NCBI RefSeq assembly: GCF_002287375.1 | Contig: NZ_NPOA01000009.1 | Span: 1 to 64,000 of the forward strand | Length of the DNA stretch: 64,000 nt | From: Virgibacillus profundi | Lineage (GTDB): Bacteria; Bacillota; Bacilli; Bacillales; Amphibacillaceae | Direction: 5' to 3' | Part shown: positions 49,033 through 57,077 of the stretch, piece by piece | How positions within the stretch are numbered: the stretch's first letter is position 1 | Layout: each line of letters starts with the position of its first letter | Program-made: the position numbers and the translations under genes | The notes under the pieces: model-generated | What the model saw: the letters and a program-made list of their open reading frames with translations, nothing else | Databases searched by the model: none | What the model was told of the DNA's origin: nothing

Positions 49033-49950
49033 ATGAATACTGAACAAATTATTGGCTCTATTGTAATTGCTATATTAATTGCTATTATCGTGATTCGACG
49101 TGTTATTAAATCGAAAAAATCTAAGCAACTAGAAAGTAAAGAAGTTGAATTAAGACAAAGGAATATTCAGGCGATCAGAAAAAGAACCATTGGCGGAGAA
49201 TCATTAATCGACTATGCCACATATGAAATGAGTCTTAGCGAAAAGGTGAAATATTCGCTTTTGGCTGCAATAATAATTTTTGGAGTCGCTCATCTCTTTT
49301 ATGATAGTTTTATTATTGCATTTATCGTGTCATGTTTTGGTATTATCTATCCTAAATTTAAAAAGAAAGATTTAAGGGATAAGCGGAAAGATGAATTAAC
49401 ACTACAATTTAAAGAAGCTATTTCATCTTTGGCCTCATCTTTGGCAGCCGGTCAATCGATAGAAAATGCATTTCGTGAGGTTTTGAAAGATTTAAGACTG
49501 CTGTATCCTGATGATCAGACATATATCATTAAAGAATTTAAGTTGATTAATCGAAGAATTGAAAATGGAGAAATTATTGAACGAGCTATCGATGATTTTG
49601 CCAAACGTTCCGATATCGATGATGTAAGGAATTTTTCCGATGTTTTTATTACTTGTAAACGTACAGGGGGCGACCTTGTAGAAGTTATTAAGCGCACAGC
49701 TGACATTATTACCGATAAGATTGAAATCCAACAGGATATTAAGGTCTTAGTTTCTCAAAAAAAATTCGAATCTAAGATCATGGCAGTTGCTCCACTTGGA
49801 ATTACTTTTTTTCTAAAAATGTCATCACCGGAATTTGTTGCTCCACTTTTTGAGTTTGGAACAGCTGGTCCGGTAGTTATGACGATTGTATTAATCTGTG
49901 TTGGCAGCAGTCTGTTAATCAGTCAAAAAATAATGGATATCGAGGTTTAA
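49033..49950 (+). CDS. tadB: TadB-like inner-membrane platform protein
   Basis: TadB is one of two polytopic T2SSF-domain proteins that form the assembly platform over TadA. The 305-aa protein has an N-terminal helix, a pair of helices (about 70-105, LLAAIIIFGVAHLFYDSFII), the cytosolic T2SSF domain (about 125-260, SLASSLAAGQSIENAFREVL; FITCKRTGGDLVEVIKRTA) and C-terminal helices. ATG 49033 was preferred to TTG 49027; its ribosome binding site is weak. Confidence 0.9.
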   Translation: MNTEQIIGSIVIAILIAIIVIRRVIKSKKSKQLESKEVELRQRNIQAIRKRTIGGESLIDYATYEMSLSEKVKYSLLAAIIIFGVAHLFYDSFIIAFIVSCFGIIYPKFKKKDLRDKRKDELTLQFKEAISSLASSLAAGQSIENAFREVLKDLRLLYPDDQTYIIKEFKLINRRIENGEIIERAIDDFAKRSDIDDVRNFSDVFITCKRTGGDLVEVIKRTADIITDKIEIQQDIKVLVSQKKFESKIMAVAPLGITFFLKMSSPEFVAPLFEFGTAGPVVMTIVLICVGSSLLISQKIMDIEV

Positions 49951-49982
49951 CGGTTCTTACTAAGAAGGAAGGGAGCAAATTT

Positions 49983-50849
49983 ATGGTATTGAAACTTGTT
50001 ATAGCAATAATGTTACTTGTTGTCATGCTTATTACAATAAAAAATAAAAAAGTATATGAACAATTTATTGCTACATACAAAAATGATATTACTTTGCCCG
50101 TAATTGCGCCGTTCGCTTTTACCATTATAGATAAATTAAATTTATACAAACGTATGCCAAAATTAATGAATTCGATTCACCAGAAAATGATTATTCTAAG
50201 AGGGAGCAGGCTATCGGGTGATTATACAAAAATATATGCAGCAAAAATTATTACGATCATGTTTCTATTTATTTTCTTCACGCTAGCTGCTGTTGAAGCA
50301 AGTGATGAAGGCTATAGTAATCTATTATATGGATTTTTGTTACTTGTAATAATCACATTCTTTCTCGTAAAAGATTTAGATAAGAAAGTAAAACAACGTA
50401 AGGACTCTATTATTATTGAACTCCCTGAATTTGTTAATAAAATCATTCTTTTAGTAAATGCAGGTGAAACGGTTCAAGGAGCAATTAAAAAAAGTGTGGA
50501 ACAAAACAAACATAATATCTATGAATCACCGTTGTATTTTGAATTAAATGAAGCTGTTAATAAGATGTCTGCAAATACATCATTTCAGGAAGTCATGAAA
50601 GACCTGAACTATCGTTGTGGAATTCAGGAAGTTTCCATATTCACAACAACAGTAATGATGAATTACCGTAAAGGGGGAACGCTGCTAGTTCAGTCATTGA
50701 AGGAACTATCCGTATCTTTATGGGACAAACGAAAAACTGTAACCCGAATAAAAGGAGAGGAAGCATCATCAAAACTGGTATTTCCAATCATCTTTATATT
50801 CGCAGCAGTTCTTCTGATTGTTATATATCCAGCAATAGCAATATTTTAA
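49983..50849 (+). CDS. tadC: TadC-like inner-membrane platform protein
   Basis: The partner of TadB. The 288-aa protein has an N-terminal helix, two central helices (about 80-125), a T2SSF domain (IELPEFVNKIILLVNAGETVQGAIKK; GTLLVQSLKELSVSLWDKRK) and a C-terminal helix (LVFPIIFIFAAVLLIVIYPAI). Start ATG after GAAGGGAG. Gene order cpaE-cpaF-tadB-tadC-pilin is the standard Tad order of Gram-positive bacteria. Confidence 0.9.
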   Translation: MVLKLVIAIMLLVVMLITIKNKKVYEQFIATYKNDITLPVIAPFAFTIIDKLNLYKRMPKLMNSIHQKMIILRGSRLSGDYTKIYAAKIITIMFLFIFFTLAAVEASDEGYSNLLYGFLLLVIITFFLVKDLDKKVKQRKDSIIIELPEFVNKIILLVNAGETVQGAIKKSVEQNKHNIYESPLYFELNEAVNKMSANTSFQEVMKDLNYRCGIQEVSIFTTTVMMNYRKGGTLLVQSLKELSVSLWDKRKTVTRIKGEEASSKLVFPIIFIFAAVLLIVIYPAIAIF

Positions 50850-50874
50850 TATTAAAAAAAGGGAGAGATTTATA

Positions 50875-51048
50875 ATGAATCAATTAACAACATTTTTTAA
50901 AAAGTTTTGGAATGATGAGGAAGGTCTTGAGACAATTGAAATGCTATTAATTTTATCTGTTTTAATTGTTGTCGCTATTATGTTTAAAGGAAAAATTGAA
51001 GAGTGGGTAAAAGCATTATTTAAAGATATTGATGAACAAATATTGTAA
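50875..51048 (+). CDS. Flp1-like type IVb pilin
   Basis: A 57-aa protein with the layout of a Flp prepilin: a basic leader (MNQLTTFFKKFWNDEEG), a predicted cleavage after Gly17, Glu at position +5 of the mature form (LETIE), then a single hydrophobic helix (MLLILSVLIVVAIMF) and a short charged tail. This is the probable major pilin. RBS AAGGGAGAG precedes ATG 50875. It fits the Flp1_like family; the prepilin peptidase is encoded 5 kb downstream. Confidence 0.88.
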   Translation: MNQLTTFFKKFWNDEEGLETIEMLLILSVLIVVAIMFKGKIEEWVKALFKDIDEQIL

Positions 51049-51075
51049 TGATTATTGAAAAAGGGAGAAATTTAT

Positions 51076-51708
51076 ATGAAACCCTTTATGAAAGGTGAGC
51101 GGGGAAGCTTTACGATAGAATCCACACTCGTATTCCCTGCATTGTTATTATTCACTCTTGCAGGTGTCTTCTTTTGCATCGTGATTTTTCAAATGGGTAC
51201 AGCAAATTACGTGGCACAGAAAGCATCATCACAGGTTGCCTATACTTGGAATAATTCCTATAAAGACCTGACTACAGGGGAATTTGGAGAAACAAGATAT
51301 ACCGGAGTGGACGGTGACCCATTATATTGGAGAATTACCGATGATGGTGTTCTGGAGATGTTCGGGATTGAGGGGTTATTTCAAACAAGAGCGAATCTTA
51401 AACAAAATAAATTGCGCACAGGCGCGACATCTTACAGTGGTGCCATAGATGTTGAGCTGGAATATAAAAATTATATTGTGTATAGCGAGGTTCAAGCAAC
51501 TGCAACAACGAATCTTTTTATGCCATCATTTCTTAAGAGTATTCTTGGAAGGGATCAATTGGATGCAACATCTACTCGTGTGGTTTCAGATACACCAGAG
51601 TTAATACGTACATTTAATTTTTCCAAATATATATGGATGGAATCCGGTTTGGGAAATGTAGTTGGTGGTATAAAAGATTCAATCAATAAGTTTTTTGGAG
51701 GAGGCTAA
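51076..51708 (+). CDS. TadE-like pseudopilin 1
   Basis: The 210-aa protein has a prepilin-type start, MKPFMKGERG|SFTIE, with predicted cleavage after Gly10 and Glu at +5, a hydrophobic helix (about 17-40) and a soluble extracellular domain. TadE/TadF pseudopilins are minor parts that help Flp assembly. ATG 51076 after AAGGGAG; an upstream ATG-like start lies seven codons earlier. The domain beyond residue 60 matches nothing I recognise. Confidence 0.8.
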   Translation: MKPFMKGERGSFTIESTLVFPALLLFTLAGVFFCIVIFQMGTANYVAQKASSQVAYTWNNSYKDLTTGEFGETRYTGVDGDPLYWRITDDGVLEMFGIEGLFQTRANLKQNKLRTGATSYSGAIDVELEYKNYIVYSEVQATATTNLFMPSFLKSILGRDQLDATSTRVVSDTPELIRTFNFSKYIWMESGLGNVVGGIKDSINKFFGGG

Positions 51709-51715
51709 GGAATAT

Positions 51716-52360
51716 ATGAATAAAAAAATTGTAATTTCCATGTTATTACTAATAATAACCTGCTTATTTGTTACAGCTTGTTCCGAAGATGAATCAGTAG
51801 AACAAAAAGAACCGTCCAATACGGAGAATAGTGATACTGAAACCTCTGAAGACAAGAGTACAACTATGGAAACAGAAGAGGATACAAATACTGAAGAAGA
51901 AGATAGTAGCGATGAATTTATTGAAAACCAGTCTGGTCTTAAAATTGGTGAAACTGGAACAATAGTAAATGCAGATGATGAGAGCAGGTATGAGGTCACA
52001 TTAAATGAAGTGCGATATGAAGAAATAGAAAATGTAAAGTTATTTGGAGAAGTATTTGCAGTTGTAGATGTAACAATAAAAAACATTGATGATAAAACAA
52101 TTAATTCAGAAGATATATTTTATCCAAGTATTGGTGAGCTGGATACCAATGAATATACAGGTCCTGTTGGTTTTGAATTCGTTCAGGATATCCCGGGAAT
52201 TGATGTAATAGAAGGCGAGATAGAACCGGGGGAATCAGTAACAGTGAACTATGTGTTTGATATTAATAAGGCTGATAATTATCATTTTGCATTCGGTACT
52301 ACTTGGGACAATATTATTACTAGAGCTGAGTGGGAGTTAAGTGAAGATGAAGTAAAATAA
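51716..52360 (+). CDS. DUF4352-like lipoprotein 1 of the Tad cluster
   Basis: The 214-aa protein has a signal peptide with lipobox FVTAC, a long acidic Ser/Thr/Glu linker, and a C-terminal immunoglobulin-like domain of DUF4352 type (KIGETGTIVNADDESRYEVTL ... FAVVDVTIKNIDDKTI). It follows the pseudopilin gene by 7 bases. It is more divergent than its two relatives at 54604 and 56441. Role unknown; a membrane-anchored partner of the pilus is a guess. Confidence 0.75.
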   Translation: MNKKIVISMLLLIITCLFVTACSEDESVEQKEPSNTENSDTETSEDKSTTMETEEDTNTEEEDSSDEFIENQSGLKIGETGTIVNADDESRYEVTLNEVRYEEIENVKLFGEVFAVVDVTIKNIDDKTINSEDIFYPSIGELDTNEYTGPVGFEFVQDIPGIDVIEGEIEPGESVTVNYVFDINKADNYHFAFGTTWDNIITRAEWELSEDEVK

Positions 52361-52412
52361 ATTCTATTAATCTTGAAATACTTTATCAATTTCAATGATC
52401 GGGGATGAACTG

Positions 52413-54584
52413 ATGAAAAAGTTTTTTAAGGCAGATCGTGGCTCAGTTTCAGTTTTTGCCATTCTTCTCATCCTCCCAATCTTTCTAATGAATGCTTTAT
52501 TCATTGATACACTAAGAATAATATCAGCTGAACGTCAAGTTGAAAATGCAATGGATAGTGCATTGAGATCGACTATGGCTCAATTTAATGAAAAGTTGGC
52601 GAATGTGGGTCTATTTGGATATGCAGGTGATCAGGCGGAAGCAAGTGATGATTTTGAAAAATATGTAGAGGCTCAATTTTATACAGGGGATGACCTGAGT
52701 GGCACACAAAATTTGGTAAGTCCATCCATTGACAGTGCAACTGCCTCCTTTGATTCATCAAGAAACCTGGTCGATTTAGATATTATGGAACATCAGGTAT
52801 TGGAAAGTATGAAATATCAGGCGCCAGCCCAGATTGGAAAAGAGTTATACAATTTGGTCACTTCAGGTGTCAGGGACGTGTCCAATGAAGATGCTGAAGG
52901 GGTAGAGGATTTATCGGAAACCTATGAAGAAATCTTTGAACTTGTTAAGAAAAGGAATGCAAAAATAGATGCAGCAATCGAGGACATTAATAAATATATT
53001 ACCATGATGGAAACAGAATTGGGGACAATTGTTGGACCTGCAGCTTCAGGGGAGGAGATTCCTGCAACCATTAAAGGGATGAATGGATTAGTTCATTTTC
53101 ATGACCGCTATAAGGAATTGATAGAGCAGGAAGAAACGGATGAGGATGAAGATGAGGAAATTGAGAATTATGAGGATCAAATTGATGAATTAAGATCCAA
53201 GCATAAACAGTTTTTCAATAAGTTCAGGCGCTCCAAATCTAATATCTTTGGACCTTTGTTTGGCAGTTATGGCTCACCAGATGATTATTTTCCGTTAACT
53301 GCAAAGGATTATAATGAACAAATTCAGGAACTCTTAGATTCTATAAATTTCGATGATTATGATTTGGATCCACAGGAAAGCGAAGAAGTGGATAAATTAA
53401 AAAAGATAGCACTCGAAGATGAGTTTTTCGAACAAATCTTTAGTAACATTGAATATTTATATGCCCAATTTGAACCTGGCCAGACGATGTCACAAGATCA
53501 GGCAATTAACAGCAGTAGTTATTCTTCCTTCACAGTTGTTCAAGTGATAGATGGTTTCTATAAAGTCATTGAGGAACATAAGACGCCAGCTACACAAATA
53601 AAAAATGATTTGAAAAACAGAGAAGAAAACTATAAAGATACACATTTGAAATATTTAAAAGAACAATTGGCTGATTATACTGACTCAAATGCTCTAATAG
53701 ACGATGAAGAGTTTCAAAGACAGGAGGAAGAATCAGATACATCATTTAATGAACTATGGGATTTGATTACAGGTGCTGGAAATCTTGCAGATGACCAGGG
53801 GACGTATGATGAGTTGAGTAGTATCATCGCTGAATATGATGCCATATCAGGTGATGGAGACGAGGAAGATCCAGATAAAGGTCAGTTTATCAAAGACGCA
53901 TTCGAGCGATTTACACAATTTGCCGAATTTGTCCAGGGTTTTCCAGATTCATTTAGAGATGAACTTTATATTAATGAATACATTATGGCTAATTATGGCA
54001 CCAGTGAACCATATGAATTAACTGACCCTAATTCATATCTTTATGAAAACAAGCAGGCTGAGTTTATTACTTATGGAAGTGATATTGCTGGAGTAAACTA
54101 TCTTTTATTTATTAAAGATATTGCCATGGTTTTATTTGTTATAAATCTCTTAGAAAAAGTGCTAATGGAAGGTGGATTTGCAGGCCCAATAGGATTTTTG
54201 AGAGCTCTAGTCAGGGCATTTACAGAAACCGTTGTACAAATAACAGATCTTACCACAAGTGCTAGAGGCGGATATAAACTTGATTGGCGGCCATTTAAAG
54301 TAACAAAAATAGAAATGACCATGCCTTTATTTTTAAGACTTTTCATGATGATGAAATCCACTGGAGAGGATTACAACAATGATAAATTGAGGCGTTTGCA
54401 AGCCTCTATTACACTGGACACAGATGTTCATCTTGATAATTCACCTTCATATATTGAGGGGCATGTCGAAGGAAAAGTCAAACTCTGGTTTATACCAGCC
54501 TTAACTGAGTTTTTACCAGGGGATTTAGGAAATGTCAGTGGCAATGTATATAACATTGATAAGAAAAAGGTTTATTCATACTAA
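52413..54584 (+). CDS. Large TadG/DUF5702-like pilus-associated membrane protein
   Basis: The 723-aa protein begins MKKFFKADRGSVSVFAILLI, a TadE/TadG-like start with Gly10 but Phe, not Glu, at +5, so processing is doubtful. After one helix comes a family motif (ERQVENAMDSALRS), a long acidic coiled-coil extracellular part (about 130-520), a hydrophobic pair (about 560-610, MVLFVINLLEKVLM) and a C-terminal domain with YKLDWRPFKVTKIEMTM. The plan matches the DUF5702 proteins of Firmicute Tad clusters. ATG 52413 follows GGGGATG. Confidence 0.72.
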   Translation: MKKFFKADRGSVSVFAILLILPIFLMNALFIDTLRIISAERQVENAMDSALRSTMAQFNEKLANVGLFGYAGDQAEASDDFEKYVEAQFYTGDDLSGTQNLVSPSIDSATASFDSSRNLVDLDIMEHQVLESMKYQAPAQIGKELYNLVTSGVRDVSNEDAEGVEDLSETYEEIFELVKKRNAKIDAAIEDINKYITMMETELGTIVGPAASGEEIPATIKGMNGLVHFHDRYKELIEQEETDEDEDEEIENYEDQIDELRSKHKQFFNKFRRSKSNIFGPLFGSYGSPDDYFPLTAKDYNEQIQELLDSINFDDYDLDPQESEEVDKLKKIALEDEFFEQIFSNIEYLYAQFEPGQTMSQDQAINSSSYSSFTVVQVIDGFYKVIEEHKTPATQIKNDLKNREENYKDTHLKYLKEQLADYTDSNALIDDEEFQRQEEESDTSFNELWDLITGAGNLADDQGTYDELSSIIAEYDAISGDGDEEDPDKGQFIKDAFERFTQFAEFVQGFPDSFRDELYINEYIMANYGTSEPYELTDPNSYLYENKQAEFITYGSDIAGVNYLLFIKDIAMVLFVINLLEKVLMEGGFAGPIGFLRALVRAFTETVVQITDLTTSARGGYKLDWRPFKVTKIEMTMPLFLRLFMMMKSTGEDYNNDKLRRLQASITLDTDVHLDNSPSYIEGHVEGKVKLWFIPALTEFLPGDLGNVSGNVYNIDKKKVYSY

Positions 54585-54603
54585 CGTGGGAGGGAATTAT
54601 TAA

Positions 54604-55191
54604 ATGAAAAAATTACTGCTTATCTTGCTTGCAGCAATTTTTGTTGCTGGGTGCAGTGACAATGGAGAAGATACAAATTCGGAGCCTTCTGAAAATGAGG
54701 GAACATCTGAAACGGAAACTGAAGATGAGAATACCGAGACAGAAAATGAAAAAAAAGCTATTTATCAAATCGGTGAAACTGCTGATATTACAAGTGATGT
54801 ATATGGCTTTCCATATCAAGTTACAGTAAACAGTTTTGAATTAACAACTGAAAGTGTGGACGGTCTTTCACTAGAAGATTTAAATTACTCGGCTGAGGAA
54901 GGCGCAAGATTTGCAGTTGCCAATGTGACTATAAAGAATACTGGTGACAGTTCTTTTGTGCCACAAGATAAAATCTCAGCTCAGCTTTTTTTGGAAAATG
55001 AATATGATCTTCCATCTGAAGACGACACTTTTAAAGAAAGATACGAAGAACTGGCACCTGGTGATGAAATTACAGGTAATTTGGTTTATACAGACAGTTA
55101 TTTTTATGAAAATGAAGTTGTGTATTTAACGTATGAAGCCGAAGCAATTGATGATGAAACCAAATTTGAACTGCCAATACAAGAAGAATAA
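54604..55191 (+). CDS. DUF4352-like lipoprotein 2 of the Tad cluster
   Basis: A 195-aa lipoprotein: lipobox FVAGC (Cys at about 17), acidic linker, then YQIGETADITSDVYGFPYQVTV and RFAVANVTIKNTGDSSFVP. It is a close paralogue of the protein at 56441, with which it shares KxIYQIGETAxITSD and xFELTxE. RBS GGGAGGG. It lies 19 bases after the large TadG-like gene. Confidence 0.78.
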   Translation: MKKLLLILLAAIFVAGCSDNGEDTNSEPSENEGTSETETEDENTETENEKKAIYQIGETADITSDVYGFPYQVTVNSFELTTESVDGLSLEDLNYSAEEGARFAVANVTIKNTGDSSFVPQDKISAQLFLENEYDLPSEDDTFKERYEELAPGDEITGNLVYTDSYFYENEVVYLTYEAEAIDDETKFELPIQEE

Positions 55192-55197
55192 TATTTA

Positions 55198-55263
55198 ATC
55201 ACCCAAGGGAATTGTTTCCTTTGGGTTGAGTGATTAGTGAAACCTAATAATTCAACCCAAGGG
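55198..55263 (+). promoter_or_regulatory. Two mutually exclusive hairpins inside the Tad cluster
   Basis: AATCACCCAAGGGAA (55198-55212) can pair with the segment TTTCCTTTGG...GTGATT (about 55214-55235). Alternatively CTTTGGGTTGA (55218-55228) can pair with TTCAACCCAAGG (55251-55262). The middle segment is shared. No T-run follows. It may be an RNA switch, an attenuation or a processing site before the second pseudopilin gene. Confidence 0.45.
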
Positions 55264-55299
55264 TAAGCAGTACGGGGTGGGAGGAATCATTTTTGGGAG

Positions 55300-55902
55300 G
55301 TGATTGCGATTTTTCTCAAATTAAGAAAAGAAAATGGAAGTATTACTTTGGAGGCAGCACTTATTATTCCGATACTCTTAACCTTTATATTATTTTTAAC
55401 ATCCCTTGTTAAAATTTCCATAGCTGAAATGGCCCTGAAAGAGGCAGTAAGCGATACCGCTCAAACAGTTGCCCATTATTCTTATCTTTCCCTAGTTGCT
55501 GAGAAGAAAATCCAGGAAACCACTGATGGTTTTGTTGATGACTTAAAAAATAAGGCTGGTGATGCACTTGGAAATAATGATATTGCCAATCAGTTACTCA
55601 ATCAAATTGCTGTGGAGGGAAAAGAATTAATCCCAACTTCAGGAGAATTAATTAATGATTATGCAGCCCAGGGACTTTATGAAAAAGTAGTTAAAAATAA
55701 ATATGAAGAAAAGGTGGGTAGCTCTGAATTCTTTAGTCCGAATACAATAACCATTGTGGATCATCAATATCCAACTTCCAGAGGTAACTCTGATGTGGTT
55801 GTTGGAGCAGAAAACACATTGAACATTGTGCTTCCTTTCTTTGAAAAACAAGTAAAAATTAAGAAAGTAGCAGTGGAGCGTGCATGGTCCGGAGGGGAGT
55901 AA
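55300..55902 (+). CDS. TadE-like pseudopilin 2
   Basis: The 200-aa protein has a prepilin start, KLRKENG|SITLEAALIIPILL, with Gly at about residue 13 and Glu at +5, a membrane helix and a soluble domain. The start codon is unclear: GTG 55300 overlaps the strong Shine-Dalgarno GGGAGGTGATT, whereas an in-frame ATT at 55309 has ideal spacing. Six bases separate it from the prepilin peptidase gene. Confidence 0.78.
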   Translation: MIAIFLKLRKENGSITLEAALIIPILLTFILFLTSLVKISIAEMALKEAVSDTAQTVAHYSYLSLVAEKKIQETTDGFVDDLKNKAGDALGNNDIANQLLNQIAVEGKELIPTSGELINDYAAQGLYEKVVKNKYEEKVGSSEFFSPNTITIVDHQYPTSRGNSDVVVGAENTLNIVLPFFEKQVKIKKVAVERAWSGGE

Positions 55903-55908
55903 TGAAAA

Positions 55909-56427
55909 TTGGAACCACATTTTATAATTTTAATTATATTGCTTTTAGCAGTTGCTTATTATGACATCGCTCATCAGCGTATTCCTAACTGGCTATCAAT
56001 GTCAGGAGTTTTAACAGGAATAATCTATCATCTTGCATTTAATCAGCTGGATGGTTTTATACATGCTGTATCAGGGGCTTTAGTTGGTGGCGTAATTCTA
56101 TTAATATTATATATTTTTAAAGCAATAGGTGCAGGTGATGTTAAGCTGTTTGCAGCAATTGGTGCAATAACAGGGGTGTTGTTTACATTGTACGCTATTA
56201 TGTATTCCATTATCTTTGCAGGAATTATAGGTATTATAGTTTTATTATTTACTAAAACATTTTTCATAAATATGACTCTAGCAGTTTTGCATATTAAAGA
56301 AACCGTGCAGAAAAGATCATTAACTCCATTGGATGAGTTTAAAAATAATATTTCAAATCGATTTCCATTTATTTATGCTGTAATACCGGGAGTAATTACT
56401 GCTTTTTATTATATACATATAGCTTAG
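55909..56427 (+). CDS. tadV: TadV/CpaA-type prepilin peptidase (A24 family)
   Basis: This aspartyl protease cleaves the pilin leaders after Gly. The 172-aa membrane protein has both catalytic aspartates: D in AYYDIAHQRIPNWLS (about 18) and the GxGD motif AIGAGDVKLFAAIG (about 72). It lacks the methylase domain of PilD, as is normal for TadV. The start is TTG 55909, about 9 bases after GGGGAG; an ATG at 55902 is out of frame. Confidence 0.92.
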   Translation: MEPHFIILIILLLAVAYYDIAHQRIPNWLSMSGVLTGIIYHLAFNQLDGFIHAVSGALVGGVILLILYIFKAIGAGDVKLFAAIGAITGVLFTLYAIMYSIIFAGIIGIIVLLFTKTFFINMTLAVLHIKETVQKRSLTPLDEFKNNISNRFPFIYAVIPGVITAFYYIHIA

Positions 56428-56440
56428 GAACGAGGTACAT

Positions 56441-57010
56441 ATGAAAAAGATATTAATTATAACACTAACGGGCTTGTTATTGGCAGCTTGCAGTGATGAA
56501 AATAATAATAGTGATGTAGAAGAAAATAATCAAACCACTACTGATACTTCCACTGATAATGAAGAAGCTTCAGAAGAAAAGAAAATTTATCAAATTGGTG
56601 AAACAGCTGTTATTACAAGCGATATGTATGATTTTGATTATGAAGTAACAGTTGATAATTTTGAGTTAACCAAAGAAGTAGACGGTATTAAGATTGAAGA
56701 ATTTCTAACTGGTGCACGGGAAGAACATAGATTTGCTGTGGTTGATGTTACTATTAAAAATATTAGTGATGAATCTTATGTACCTCATGAAATGTTCTCC
56801 GCAAATTTTGCAACGGAGGATCAGCTGGGGGGAGAAGTTTCAAATGATGAATTTTTTACTGAAGGTGATAAAGAACTTCAACCAGATCAAGAAGTTAAGG
56901 GTCGTTTAGTTTATACAACTAGGGTAGATGAAGCAGATACCTTTATTTTAAAGTATGAATTTACATCAGACGAAGAAACACATTTCGAGCTACCAAATCC
57001 TGAAAGTTAA
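56441..57010 (+). CDS. DUF4352-like lipoprotein 3 of the Tad cluster
   Basis: A 189-aa lipoprotein with lipobox LLAAC (Cys at about 17), acidic linker, and YQIGETAVITSDMYDFDYEVTV followed by RFAVVDVTIKNISDESYVP. It is the nearest relative of the protein at 54604. It lies 13 bases after the prepilin peptidase gene. Function unknown. Confidence 0.78.
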   Translation: MKKILIITLTGLLLAACSDENNNSDVEENNQTTTDTSTDNEEASEEKKIYQIGETAVITSDMYDFDYEVTVDNFELTKEVDGIKIEEFLTGAREEHRFAVVDVTIKNISDESYVPHEMFSANFATEDQLGGEVSNDEFFTEGDKELQPDQEVKGRLVYTTRVDEADTFILKYEFTSDEETHFELPNPES

Positions 57011-57077
57011 TGGGATAAAATATTTATACCAAGAGTAGCTGCTGATTATTATTTTTTAGCATAAGGAGGAATTATTA

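Noticed and set aside
47707-50849. Competence (ComG) type IV pilus operon
   Set aside because: The ATPase has the CpaF/TadA boxes, and the small Flp1-like pilin, TadV peptidase without methylase domain and TadE-type proteins identify a Tad system; comGC-like pilins are absent.
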